33,259 nt of DNA, taken from contig JAJPJC010000513.1 of the NCBI GenBank assembly GCA_021324445.1, positions 1-33,259 on the forward strand, read 5' to 3'. Below the pieces are notes generated by a model. The model was not told the DNA's origin and ran no database searches. It was given only the letters and a program-made list of their open reading frames with translations. Shown here piece by piece: positions 25,670-33,259 of this stretch (position 1 is its first letter; each line of letters begins with the position of its first letter). The DNA is from Isosphaeraceae bacterium (lineage in GTDB: Bacteria > Planctomycetota > Planctomycetia > Isosphaerales > Isosphaeraceae). The position numbers were made by a program, and so were the translations under genes.

Positions 25670-27541
25670 TCACGGGGTCGCGGCCTTGGACTTGCCCGGG
25701 GCGGGCGGGCCGCTCGGGGCCGGCGCGCGCTTGGCCTGGCCAGCCGGCGGTCCGCCGCGGCCGCCTGCCTTCTTGGGAGTCGGCATCGTGCCCCGGGATC
25801 CGCTCATCGAGCTCTGCACGGCCCGGAGTTGCTCCGCGGTGTACTGGATGCTCGGCGCGGGAGCGGGCTTGCTCACCGCGCTGGGCCCGGCCGGTGCCTG
25901 GGTATGCGCCACCTCGACCGGGGTGGTCAGCATCGGCACGGCGGCGGCCTGCATCGTGCCCATCAGCCAATCGGGCGCGATCCCGAAGACGACGATGATG
26001 AACGTCCCCACCCAGATCGGCGCGGCGATGGGCCCGCTGGCGGAGGCCAGCCGCCGCGTCCCGGGCGGTTGAAAGAACATTGCTTTGAGCACGCGTACAT
26101 AATAAAATGCGGAGACCACCGAGTTGAACAGCCCCAGCGCCACCAGCCAGAGGAGCGTGACCGGCTGGTCCGCGTTCCGCTGGTCGAGCGCCTCCATGAA
26201 AACGTAGAGCTTGGCGAAGAACCCCGCCAGGGGCGGGATGCCGATCAGCGAGAGCATCAGGATGAGGATGCAGGTGGCCAGGACCGGCTCCTGGTATCCC
26301 AGGCCGTTGAGGTCGTCGATGTCGTCGGTCTTCTTGTCGCGGACCAGCCAGGCCGCCACGGCGAAGGCCCCCACGTTGGCGAACGCATAGACGACCAGGT
26401 AATACAACACGGCGCCGGCGGCACGGGGCCCGCGGGTCGAGACGCTGGCCGCCGCCACGCCGACCAGGATGTAGCCGGCGTGGGCGATCGAGGAATAGGC
26501 CAGCATCCGCTTGAGGTTCCGCTGCGCCAGGGCGGCGAAGTTGCCGTAGGTCATCGTCACGGCCGAGATGATCGCGATGACGCCGATCCACCCGGGTCCG
26601 AGAACGCTCGTCCCGGAGTTCGACCAGGGGGCCAGCGCATGGAGAAACACCTTCATCAGCGCTACGAAGCTGGCCAGTTTCGAGCCGGTCGCGATCCACG
26701 CCGTCACCGGTGCCGGCGCCCCTTCATAGGCATCGGGCGCCCACTGATGGAACGGGACCGCCGCGATCTTGAACCCGAACCCGACCATCATCAGCAGGAC
26801 GGCCGTCGCGCCGGCCACGTTGCCGGAGAGCCCTTGACTCCCCGTGGGCAGCAGCAGCTTGCGGATCGCCTCGAGCTGGGTCGTCCCGGTCAGCCCATAG
26901 AGCAGGCTCAGCCCGAACAGGAACAGCGCCGAGGAAACCGAGCCGTAGACGAAATACTTCAGGCCCCCTTCCGCCGATCGCCGCCGGTTCTTCTCCAGGG
27001 CCGTGCTCAGGTACAGGCAGATCGTCATGGTCTCCAGGGTCAAGAACAACGTGACCAGCTCCTCGGCGGCGGTCAGGAGCATCATGCCCACCGTGGCCCA
27101 GAACATCAGGGCGAGGTACTCGCCCCACTCCGAGGTGAAGTCCCAGGCCATCGAGAGGTAAAGGACCAGGCCCAGCAAGAGAACATAGAGAATATTGAAG
27201 GAGCCCGTCTGAATATCGCCCGCGATGGTTCCGAAGAAGAGCGTCGGATCGGATTCGAAGAAATACGCGATCGTATCCCGAGCGAACCAGGACTCCATCG
27301 TCTCGGAACCCGAGCGGACGCTCAGCGGCACGAGCCAGACGACCAGGGCGGTCACCAGCGCCAGCAAGACCCCCACCAGCGCCAGACCGCCGACCGTCCG
27401 CCGCCGTGCGGCGGCGCTGAGCCGGTGGGCCAAGCCCAGGTCCACCAGCAGCACCAAGAAACCCCAGACCGTCAGGACGATCTCGGGGCCCAGGAAGAAG
27501 ACGTCAAGGGAGTTCAGTGGCATCGCTGCGTTCGGCGTCAT
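25670..27541 (-). CDS. nuoN: NADH-quinone oxidoreductase subunit N with C-terminal extension
   Basis: NuoN is an antiporter-like proton-pumping subunit of the complex I membrane arm. Of 623 residues, about 1-535 form the usual ~14 helices: L-E-T-M-T-I-C-L-Y carries the conserved Glu (170), G-L-K-Y-F the Lys (195) and F-G-F-K-I-A-A-V-P-F-H-Q-W-A-P-D-A-Y the Lys (258) and signature. Residues 536-623 are an extra ~85-residue soluble Pro/Ala/Lys-rich tail (P-A-P-A-P-S ... K-K-A-G-G-R-G-G-P-P) not present in typical NuoN of ~480 residues. The ATG at 27541 has AGAGGA seven bases upstream. It is the last gene of the nuoA-H-J-K-N cluster and lies 36 bases after nuoK. Confidence 0.95.
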   Translation of the reverse strand: MTPNAAMPLNSLDVFFLGPEIVLTVWGFLVLLVDLGLAHRLSAAARRRTVGGLALVGVLLALVTALVVWLVPLSVRSGSETMESWFARDTIAYFFESDPTLFFGTIAGDIQTGSFNILYVLLLGLVLYLSMAWDFTSEWGEYLALMFWATVGMMLLTAAEELVTLFLTLETMTICLYLSTALEKNRRRSAEGGLKYFVYGSVSSALFLFGLSLLYGLTGTTQLEAIRKLLLPTGSQGLSGNVAGATAVLLMMVGFGFKIAAVPFHQWAPDAYEGAPAPVTAWIATGSKLASFVALMKVFLHALAPWSNSGTSVLGPGWIGVIAIISAVTMTYGNFAALAQRNLKRMLAYSSIAHAGYILVGVAAASVSTRGPRAAGAVLYYLVVYAFANVGAFAVAAWLVRDKKTDDIDDLNGLGYQEPVLATCILILMLSLIGIPPLAGFFAKLYVFMEALDQRNADQPVTLLWLVALGLFNSVVSAFYYVRVLKAMFFQPPGTRRLASASGPIAAPIWVGTFIIVVFGIAPDWLMGTMQAAAVPMLTTPVEVAHTQAPAGPSAVSKPAPAPSIQYTAEQLRAVQSSMSGSRGTMPTPKKAGGRGGPPAGQAKRAPAPSGPPAPGKSKAATP

Positions 27542-27577
27542 CGGGGCATCCTCTTTCGTGTGGCGCGTCGCGGGCTG

Positions 27578-27907
27578 CTACCCGGCCATGCTGTCGTAGC
27601 GATCGACGTCGGCGGCGTGCCAGCGGCGATAGCAGAGCAGGATCAAGCCGATGCCGACGGCGACCTCGGCCGCGGCGACCGTCAGGACGAAGATGGCCAG
27701 GATGACCCCGCTCATCGGACCGGATTCCGGCCGTTCGGGTCCATACCGCCAGAAGGCGACGAGATTGATATTGGCCGCATTGAGCATGATCTCGATCGCC
27801 ATCAGCACGGCGATGGCGTTGCGCCTCAGGAGCACGCCGGCCAGCCCAATCGCGAACGCCGCGGCGGCGAAGTACAGGAACCACGTCAAGGGGATGTCAT
27901 TGCCCAT
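27578..27907 (-). CDS. nuoK: NADH-quinone oxidoreductase subunit K
   Basis: NuoK is a small three-helix proton-channel subunit of complex I. All 109 residues align in pattern: helix 2 has I-E-I-M-L-N-A-A-N-I-N-L-V (Glu39) and helix 3 has A-A-A-E-V-A-V-G-I-G-L-I-L (Glu81), the two conserved membrane glutamates. The length is near the usual 100. The ATG at 27907 opens the first helix; a ribosome site is weak. It lies between nuoJ (61 bases upstream) and nuoN (36 bases downstream), as in other bacterial clusters, except that nuoL and nuoM are missing between K and N. Confidence 0.96.
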   Translation of the reverse strand: MGNDIPLTWFLYFAAAAFAIGLAGVLLRRNAIAVLMAIEIMLNAANINLVAFWRYGPERPESGPMSGVILAIFVLTVAAAEVAVGIGLILLCYRRWHAADVDRYDSMAG

Positions 27908-27968
27908 GGATCTTGTCTCGTGTCAGACGCGTACCTGATCGAGTCAACCGCAAGGAGATCGGACCGAC

Positions 27969-28658
27969 CTACCGAGCCACGGGTGCGGCCGTCGCGCCGG
28001 CATCGACCGGCCGGCCGGCCCCGTCGTCAGCCGGGGCCAGCCCGACCGGCTCGCGCAGCGCCCCGTCCCGAGCCCGAGGGACCGCCGGTTCTTCTTCCTC
28101 GCGGTGGGCCAGCGCGATGGCGCCGACCAGGGCCACGGTCAGGAGCAGACCCGCCACCTCGAACGCGATCACATACCGGGTCATCAGCTCATCGCCAGCG
28201 ACCTTCCCCATGCTGTTGACGGCCTGGGCTCGCGGCGACGGCGGCTGGTTCGGGGCGGTCGCGATCATCGGCCGCGTATCGGTCTCGCTCCAGGCGCGCT
28301 GGCCGCCCAGACCTGTCTGATACGCGATCCCATAAGCCAGTACGACAAAGACGCCCAGCCCCGCCACCAGGCCCGGGAGCTGCCACGCCGACGGCGCGAA
28401 CGTCGGATCATCGCCCTGAATGTTCCGCGTCAGCATGATGCCGAACATCAGGAGGATCGCGACGGCCCCGATGTACACCAACACTTGCAGGGCCGCCAGG
28501 AACTCCGCCTCCAGGAGCACGAACTGGCAGGCGATCGTGAAGAAGAACGCCACCAGGAACAGCCCGGCGTGCACCAGGTTCCGGGCCAGGACCGTCCCCA
28601 GCGCCGCCGCCAGCCCCAGGGCCGCAATCACCACGAAGAGGATCTGGATCGCGCTCAC
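27969..28658 (-). CDS. nuoJ: NADH-quinone oxidoreductase subunit J
   Basis: NuoJ is a five-helix membrane subunit of complex I. The 229 residues begin at a GTG (28658) with AAAGGA eight bases upstream. Seen: Q-F-V-L-L-E-A-E-F-L-A-A-L-Q-V-L-V-Y-I-G-A-V-A-I-L-L-M-F-G-I-M-L (split across helices 2-3), which is the family signature with the conserved Glu and the pi-bulge Tyr-Ile-Gly region. Helix 5 is at about 160-185. A 45-residue hydrophilic tail (E-E-E-E-P-A-V-P-R ...) extends beyond the last helix, in parallel with the extended tail of NuoN. The upstream gap to nuoH (110 bases) carries GTCCGTGGTCCGTTG repeat words. Confidence 0.94.
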   Translation of the reverse strand: MSAIQILFVVIAALGLAAALGTVLARNLVHAGLFLVAFFFTIACQFVLLEAEFLAALQVLVYIGAVAILLMFGIMLTRNIQGDDPTFAPSAWQLPGLVAGLGVFVVLAYGIAYQTGLGGQRAWSETDTRPMIATAPNQPPSPRAQAVNSMGKVAGDELMTRYVIAFEVAGLLLTVALVGAIALAHREEEEPAVPRARDGALREPVGLAPADDGAGRPVDAGATAAPVAR

Positions 28659-28768
28659 TTGTTTTGTCCTTTGTCCGTTGTCCGTGGTCCGTTGTTCGCT
28701 GTCGCGGATCGACCGGCCGAGACCCGGGAACTCGGGCACTCGAGGCCGGCTCCGGTGTCGCCACGGTC

Positions 28769-30034
28769 TCATCGAATGAGTGTGCGCATCCCCAGCCCGG
28801 GCCGGAGCCGGCCGACCGACGGCCATTCCGTCCCCAGCGGGGCGCGGGCGGTCGTGTGGCGGTTCACGATCACGATGACCGCGGCCGCCCCGATCACGAG
28901 GAGGCCGGTGGCCAGCGAGCCCCAGAACCAATGCCAGAAGGTCAAGTATCCCGGCCGGATCACCATCTCGTACCAGATCCCGGCAATGAACACGTTGACG
29001 ATCGCCAGCGGCACCAGGTACTTCCAGGCGAAGTTCATCAGCCGGTCGACCCGCATCCGGGGCAGGGTGGCCCGGATCCAGAACATCAGGAAGATGAAGA
29101 ACAAGACCTTGCCCAGGAAGACGGCCAGCAGGATGGCGTCGACCACCACGTAGGAGAAGACCGAGTCGCCCACCAGGTTGGTCGGGAACGACACGAACGG
29201 CACCAGGGTACCGCCTCCCAGGAACAGGACCGTCCCCAGGCAACTGATAGCGAAGACGCTGAGATACTCAGCCAGGAAGAACAGGCCGAACCGCATGCTG
29301 GAATACTCCGTGTGATAGCCGGCGATGATCTCTGACTCGGCCTCGGGGAGATCGAACGGCGTGCGGTTGACCTCGGCGATGCTGGCGATCAACAGGATGA
29401 GGAAGGCCAGCAAGCCCGGCGGCGACATGATGAACCAGCCCCATTCGAGCTGCTGCTGGAAGACCGTGACCAGGCTCAGGCTCCCGGCCCACAGGACGAT
29501 CGGCACCAGGGAGAGGACCTGCGGGACCTCGTAGGAGACGAGCTGCGCCACGGCGCGCATCGAGCCCAGCAGCGAATACTTGTTGCGGCTGGACCAGCCG
29601 GCCAGGAAGATCCCCAGCGGGCTGATGCTCGAGACGGCCACCAGGTAGACCACCCCCGAGGGGAGGTTCACCGGCGCCATGTTGATGGCGAACGGGATGA
29701 CCGCCATGACCAGGAAGGCCGAGGTGATCACCAGCACCGGGGCGGCCAGGTGGACCACCCGGTCGGCCGTCCGCGGCACAAGGTCTTCCTTGGTGACGAG
29801 CTTGATGGCGTCGGCAATCGGCTGGAGCAGTCCCAGCGGGCCGACCCGGTTGGGCCCGATCCGGTCCTGGAACCGTGCGGCCACCTTCCGCTCCAGCCAG
29901 ACCATGTACGCCACGATCCCCGGGAAGATCAGGAAGAAGCCGACCACCAGCCAGAGGGCCCAGCGATACCAGGTCCACGGCTCCAGCTCCACGAGCGACT
30001 GCTGGGCCCAGATCGGCGATCCCCACCAGTTCAT
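28769..30034 (-). CDS. nuoH: NADH-quinone oxidoreductase subunit H
   Basis: NuoH forms part of the quinone-binding site at the junction of the two arms of complex I. Signatures seen in order: W-L-E-R-K-V-A-A-R-F-Q-D-R-I-G-P-N-R-V-G-P (about 46-66), I-A-D-A-I-K-L, E-V-N-R-T-P-F-D-L-P-E-A-E-S-E (acidic loop, near 240-254) and A-G-Y-H-T-E-Y-S-S-M-R-F-G. At 421 residues it is longer than the ~325 of E. coli, mainly in the first loops and in the C-terminus. The start at ATG 30034 is preferred because GGGGAG ends seven bases upstream; ATG 30040 is too close. It follows nuoA after 72 bases. Confidence 0.96.
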   Translation of the reverse strand: MNWWGSPIWAQQSLVELEPWTWYRWALWLVVGFFLIFPGIVAYMVWLERKVAARFQDRIGPNRVGPLGLLQPIADAIKLVTKEDLVPRTADRVVHLAAPVLVITSAFLVMAVIPFAINMAPVNLPSGVVYLVAVSSISPLGIFLAGWSSRNKYSLLGSMRAVAQLVSYEVPQVLSLVPIVLWAGSLSLVTVFQQQLEWGWFIMSPPGLLAFLILLIASIAEVNRTPFDLPEAESEIIAGYHTEYSSMRFGLFFLAEYLSVFAISCLGTVLFLGGGTLVPFVSFPTNLVGDSVFSYVVVDAILLAVFLGKVLFFIFLMFWIRATLPRMRVDRLMNFAWKYLVPLAIVNVFIAGIWYEMVIRPGYLTFWHWFWGSLATGLLVIGAAAVIVIVNRHTTARAPLGTEWPSVGRLRPGLGMRTLIR

Positions 30035-30106
30035 TGTCATACTCCCCGCTCTCCCTCTCCACCCGGTCGGCAACCCCAATGTGACCCGAGTCGAGTCTCG
30101 AACCCA

Positions 30107-30466
30107 TCACACCCAGCGCAAGACCCCCTTGGCCCAGGCGTAGACCAATCCGGCCAGGAGGATCAGCAGGAAGATCACCATCTCGACCAGCGCGAAGCTC
30201 CCCAGACCGGCGTAGCTGACCGCCCAGGGGAACAGGAACACGGTCTCGATGTCGAAGACCACGAACATCAGGGCATAGATGTAATACTGGATGCGGAAGC
30301 GCACCCAGGTCTCGCCGTAGGTCCGCACGCCGCACTCGTAGACGTCCCCCTTGGCCAGCGACCGCTTGCGCGGCGCGACGAGCCGCACCACGATCAGCGG
30401 GAACACCGCGAAGAAGACGGCCACCAGCAGCAAGAGCCCGATGAAGACGTAATTATAAATAACCAT
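30107..30466 (-). CDS. nuoA: NADH-quinone oxidoreductase subunit A
   Basis: NuoA is a three-helix subunit near the quinone entrance of complex I. The 119 residues carry the signature Y-E-C-G-V ... R-F-R-I-Q-Y-Y-I-Y-A-L-M-F-V-V-F-D-I-E-T-V-F-L-F-P-W (split here: motif 1 at about 43-47, motif 2 at 56-81). The Cys of Y-E-C-G is the conserved loop residue. The ATG at 30466 fits the family N-terminus. It is the first gene of this nuo cluster. NuoB, C, D and I, which usually follow nuoA, are absent here. Confidence 0.96.
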   Translation of the reverse strand: MVIYNYVFIGLLLLVAVFFAVFPLIVVRLVAPRKRSLAKGDVYECGVRTYGETWVRFRIQYYIYALMFVVFDIETVFLFPWAVSYAGLGSFALVEMVIFLLILLAGLVYAWAKGVLRWV

Positions 30467-30503
30467 TTCGTCGGACCATCGGTTGAGGGTCGGTTCGTGC
30501 CGG

Positions 30504-30812
30504 TCAGGGTGCCGGGCCGGCGATCGCGGCCACAGTAGCCCCGGGGTCAGTCTGGGCGATCGGTTCCACCTGGGTCTGGCTGTCGACGGCGACCTCGGTG
30601 ATCTCCCCATCATCGCGCCGAAGCAGCAGCGTATCCTGCTGGCAGTACGCGGCTTTGCCGCCCATCTCGATGCCGCCGACCGGCCGCCGGCCTTCGTGCA
30701 CGACGACACCCTCGACCTGGGTCCGCCATCGGCGATGGCCGACCCGGACAGTCTGGGTGATGCGCAGGCGAGTCCCCGGCGGATACTTCGGCTTGGCAGG
30801 AGGAGGGATCAT
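30504..30812 (-). CDS. Conserved-looking small basic protein, unknown function
   Basis: A 102-residue protein that I cannot name. It has a Pro/Lys-rich start (M-I-P-P-P-A-K-P-K-Y-P-P-G-T), then an alternating beta-type sequence (R-L-R-I-T-Q-T-V-R-V, W-R-T-Q-V-E-G-V-V-V, D-T-L-L-L-R-R-D-D-G-E-I-T-E-V), which suggests a small beta barrel of SH3 or OB type. The central Q-Q-D is followed by the D-G-E turn. It lies 37 bases upstream of nuoA on the same strand and could be the first gene of the operon. The start at ATG 30812 is favoured over a GTG at 30839 because the beta domain and the Pro-rich lead begin there; the ribosome site is weak for both. Confidence 0.65.
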   Translation of the reverse strand: MIPPPAKPKYPPGTRLRITQTVRVGHRRWRTQVEGVVVHEGRRPVGGIEMGGKAAYCQQDTLLLRRDDGEITEVAVDSQTQVEPIAQTDPGATVAAIAGPAP

Positions 30813-31187
30813 TCTGGGAGCGTCACCACGAGGAAGCACCGCACGCGATCGCCGGCCGGAGCGAACCGAGTGCGGACCCGGTCGTTCTCATTCACCATCG
30901 GCGCTCGGTTTTCCGTTCAGAGCGACCATCTTAGAGCGGTCCGAGGGCCAGGGCAAGCCCCTACCCGGATCCTGGAGGCCCGGAAAGTGGACCGTAGGGC
31001 CGGCTGTGCCGGCCGGACACCTTGGGGGATTCGGACCGCAGAGCGTGTTCACCGGCTTCCCAGTGCATCCCGGCCGGCACAGCCGGCCCTACTGTCCCTT
31101 TTGCGGCGACTGATTTAGAATCAGGTGGCTTGCGTCTTTGATGGGCAATGGAAGCGTTTCTCCACTCGCTCGGGTGGCGGAGTGAGA
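30813..31187. other. Intergenic region with long inverted repeat
   Basis: No gene is seen in these 375 bases between divergent genes. The only structure is the inverted repeat at 30989-31097, described separately. The PLP gene could be extended upstream in frame to 31125, but without a ribosome site. Confidence 0.5.
30989..31097. repeat. 28-bp inverted repeat, GTAGGGCCGGCTGTGCCGG family
   Basis: The arms 30989-31016 and 31070-31097 are complementary apart from one base and enclose 53 bases. The core word GGGCCGGCTGTGCCGGCC is itself nearly palindromic. The element has the look of a dispersed planctomycete intergenic repeat or a small mobile inverted-repeat unit; it has no coding capacity. 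Confidence 0.88.
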
Positions 31188-32444
31188 ATGATGTCAACGC
31201 GGCGTGCTCCTCATCCTTCGACCCTCTGCGCGCGCGGGCCCGAGCCGGCCGTCTCGACCAGCCGGCCGCTGGTCCCGCCGCTGGAGCTGAGCGTCGTCTA
31301 CTGTCCGGCCGACCTCGATCACGTCGACGCCTTGTCGGACGGGCTGGCGCCCGGTTTCATCTACGCGCGCGACGGTCATCCCAACGCGGCCCAGCTCGCC
31401 GAGAAGATGGCCCGGCTCGAAGGCGGAGAGGCGGCCCTGGTCTGCGCCTCGGGCATGGGCGCGATCGCCGCGGCCTTCCTCTCCTTGCTCAGCCAGGGTG
31501 ACCAGGCCCTGATCTCGGCGGGAGTCTACGGCCGGACGATGGCGCTGGCGAGCCGGCAATTGCCCCGATGGGGGATCGGCCACATCGTCTTCGACCCCGC
31601 CGATCCGGCGGCCGCGCGATCCCTCCTGACCCCGAACACCCGCCTGATCTACGTCGAGACGCTCTCCAACCCGTTGCTCCGGGTCGCGGACCTCGATGCG
31701 CTGGGGACCCTCGCCCAGGAAGCCGGCATCCCCTTGATCGTCGACAACACGTTTGCCCCGGTGATCTGCCGGCCGCTGGAACACGGCGCCAGCCTCGTCG
31801 TGCATTCGGTGACCAAGATGATCGGCGGCCATAGCGACCTGACGCTCGGCGTGCTCGTCGGTGCCCGCCGTCACGTCGAGGAGGCCCGGACCGTCGCCTC
31901 GACGCTGGGCCAGACCGGCAACCCGTTCGAGAGCTGGATGGCCCTGCGGGGCCTGGCCACCCTGAACCTGCGGATGAGCCGCGCCTCGGCCACGGCGCTG
32001 GAGCTGGCCCGCCGGTTGGCGACGCACACGGCAGTTGCGCGGGTGTCCTATCCCCTGCTGCCATCACACCCGGATTTCGCCCGCGCGGCGCGTCTGCTCG
32101 CCGGTGGAGGCGGCTCGATCGTGACGATCGACCTGACGACCCGCGCCCGGGCCGAGGCGTTCATCAGGGGCCTCGCGTCGATCCCGTTCGCCCCCAGCCT
32201 GGGTGATGTGCAGACCACACTCAGCCATCCGGCCACGACCAGCCACCGCGGGCAGGACGACGGTCTCCTGGCCCGCCAGGGGCTCACCGCCGGCACGGTC
32301 CGGATCTCCGTGGGTCTGGAGGACCCAGACGACCTGTGGCGCGAATTCCAGGCGGCACTCGATGCCCTCGAACGCGAATCCGAGCCGCCGGCTCATCGAC
32401 GCCGCCGTGACGAGCCGGCCTCGACGCTCGGCACCAGCTCGTGA
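31188..32444 (+). CDS. Trans-sulfuration family PLP enzyme (MetB/MetC/MegL-like)
   Basis: A 418-residue Cys/Met-metabolism PLP-dependent enzyme (fold type I). The PLP Lys is Lys210 in H-S-V-T-K-M-I-G-G-H-S-D. Other motifs are F-I-Y-A-R-D-G-H-P-N (57-66), C-A-S-G-M-G-A-I (86-93), Y-V-E-T-L-S-N-P (155-162) and I-V-D-N-T-F-A (184-190). The family covers cystathionine gamma-synthase, cystathionine beta- or gamma-lyase, methionine gamma-lyase and O-acetylhomoserine sulfhydrylase, and the motifs alone do not decide. The first 25 residues are a family-atypical basic/Ser-rich lead. The ATG at 31188 or 31191 follows GGAG by five or eight bases. Its last 52 bases overlap the end of the convergent dehydrogenase gene. 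Confidence 0.9.
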   Translation: MMSTRRAPHPSTLCARGPEPAVSTSRPLVPPLELSVVYCPADLDHVDALSDGLAPGFIYARDGHPNAAQLAEKMARLEGGEAALVCASGMGAIAAAFLSLLSQGDQALISAGVYGRTMALASRQLPRWGIGHIVFDPADPAAARSLLTPNTRLIYVETLSNPLLRVADLDALGTLAQEAGIPLIVDNTFAPVICRPLEHGASLVVHSVTKMIGGHSDLTLGVLVGARRHVEEARTVASTLGQTGNPFESWMALRGLATLNLRMSRASATALELARRLATHTAVARVSYPLLPSHPDFARAARLLAGGGGSIVTIDLTTRARAEAFIRGLASIPFAPSLGDVQTTLSHPATTSHRGQDDGLLARQGLTAGTVRISVGLEDPDDLWREFQAALDALERESEPPAHRRRRDEPASTLGTSS

Positions 32445-33259
32445 ATCCGCCCGTCGAACGCCAGGATGGTGAGCTCGCCGTGCGGGTCTTCGCCGAAGGA
32501 CGCGATATTGAGCTTGGGGTTCCGCGACAGGTCGATCAGCTCGCCGCTGGCCAGCACTTTCCCGTTCTCTGAGCGCAGGCCCCAGATCCGCCCGGTCTCG
32601 AAGTCGCCGTAGATGTACACGCCGACCAGCTCGGGGATCTTCTTGCCGCGGTAGACGTAGCCCCCGGTGATGCTCAGGCCGTGGTCGTGCCGGCCGCGAA
32701 TCGGCCCGTGGGGGTATTCCACAATCGGCGGACGGATCGGTGCCGCCCGGTCGGCGCGCTGGCGGCGCTGGGGCTGGAACGCGTGAAAGCCCTCGCGGAT
32801 GCTCCAGCCGTAATTGCCTCCGTTCTCGATCCGGTGAACCATCTCCCAGAGGTTCTGCCCCACGTCGCCGGCCCACAGCTCGCCGGTCTGACGATCGAAG
32901 CTGAATTTCCAGACGTTCCGCAACCCGATCGCGTACACCTCGGGCGCCCAGTGGCTGTAGCGGCGGTCGCGCATCCTGGGGTTATCCTTGGGAATGCCGT
33001 AGGGCCGGCCCCGCACGGGGTGATCGACGTCGATCCGCAGGATCGACCCGAAGAAGTCGCCCGGCTTCTGTCCGGTGGAGAGCGGGTCGTCGGCCGCGCC
33101 GCTGTCGCCGAGGGTGATGTAGAGGAACCCGTCGGGGCCGAACAGGATGCAGCCCCCGTTGTGGTTCCCGTACGGGTCGGGCGGCCCGAGCCAGACGCGC
33201 TCCTCGCTCTTGGGGTCGGCCTTCAGCGGGTCATCCTTCGACACCTTGAATCGCGAGAC
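32393..33259 (-). CDS. PQQ-dependent sugar dehydrogenase-like protein, N-terminus outside window
   Basis: The visible 288 residues are the C-terminal part of a glucose/sorbosone dehydrogenase-type six-bladed beta-propeller (the soluble aldose dehydrogenase YliI family). Seen: G-P-D-G-F-L-Y-I-T-L-G-D-S-G-A-A-D-D-P near residues 40-58, G-S-I-L-R-I-D-V-D, Y-A-I-G-L-R-N-V-W-K-F-S-F-D, W-A-G-D-V-G-Q-N-L-W-E and E-N-G-G-N-Y-G-W. The G-L-R-N and N-Y-G-W motifs are in the PQQ/metal region of family members. The frame stays open to base 33259, so the start lies beyond the window. In planctomycetes such domains are often secreted and fused to cytochrome c or other domains; this cannot be checked here. 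The 3' end overlaps the PLP enzyme gene by 52 bases. Confidence 0.9.
   Translation of the reverse strand, partial: VSRFKVSKDDPLKADPKSEERVWLGPPDPYGNHNGGCILFGPDGFLYITLGDSGAADDPLSTGQKPGDFFGSILRIDVDHPVRGRPYGIPKDNPRMRDRRYSHWAPEVYAIGLRNVWKFSFDRQTGELWAGDVGQNLWEMVHRIENGGNYGWSIREGFHAFQPQRRQRADRAAPIRPPIVEYPHGPIRGRHDHGLSITGGYVYRGKKIPELVGVYIYGDFETGRIWGLRSENGKVLASGELIDLSRNPKLNIASFGEDPHGELTILAFDGRIHELVPSVEAGSSRRRR

Noticed and set aside
25601..28219. 872-codon open frame on the plus strand opposite nuoN/K
   Set aside because: Low-complexity Arg/Gln/His/Gly translation with no family resemblance, while the minus strand clearly encodes NuoN, NuoK and NuoJ. High G+C keeps the opposite frames open.

Overview
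The window is G+C-rich throughout most of its length, has no rRNA or tRNA that I can see, and looks like a chromosomal segment of a planctomycete, probably of the Isosphaeraceae/Gemmataceae type. The reasons are the many palindromic intergenic repeats built on GTCAGGCT..AGCCTGAC, GTAGGGCCGGCTGTGCCGG and GTGGTCAGTGG words, a secreted Gly-Met repeat protein, a TPR-sulfotransferase, short membrane-anchored proteins starting with an R-F-R-V-R-like motif, and a split complex I gene cluster. This assignment is inference, since no phylogenetic marker was compared.

Layout. 1-5 kb: C-terminally cut DUF1015 gene, ahcY (S-adenosylhomocysteine hydrolase) with a very large inverted repeat in its leader, a small protein with an internal duplication, and a TPR-sulfotransferase gene broken by a frameshift and a stop. 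5-10 kb: an EF-P paralogue of the YeiP/EfpL type, a membrane-anchored HtrA protease convergent to it, asparagine synthase asnB and a small membrane protein. 10-16 kb: metallophosphoesterase, GT-C glycosyltransferase, threonine synthase (opposite strand) and the secreted Gly-Met repeat protein. 16-25.5 kb: seven genes on the minus strand, read from right to left: a HEPN-like protein, an M19 dipeptidase, a DUF4365 nuclease-like protein, a HicA-like small protein, a 1527-residue membrane protein with a voltage-sensor-like S1-S4 domain, a DUF4349 lipoprotein and a choline-kinase-like phosphotransferase. 25.5-30.8 kb: a 29-bp repeat array and the minus-strand complex I genes nuoA-H-J-K-N plus a small basic protein. 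31-33 kb: a trans-sulfuration PLP enzyme convergent to, and overlapping, the 3' part of a PQQ-dependent sugar dehydrogenase gene.

How genes work together. The clearest functional unit is the nuo cluster, which supplies only membrane-arm subunits; the peripheral arm and NuoL/M must be encoded elsewhere. AhcY, ThrC and the trans-sulfuration enzyme all belong to methionine/SAM/threonine metabolism but are not in one operon. The most unusual unit is 18343-23861: a PD-(D/E)XK-like DUF4365 gene overlaps a HicA-like gene, which is followed after 4 bases by the giant voltage-sensor-like protein. The first part is visibly lower in G+C than its surroundings. I propose it as a candidate defence or stress module, with the alternative that the small pair simply inserted upstream of an older housekeeping gene.
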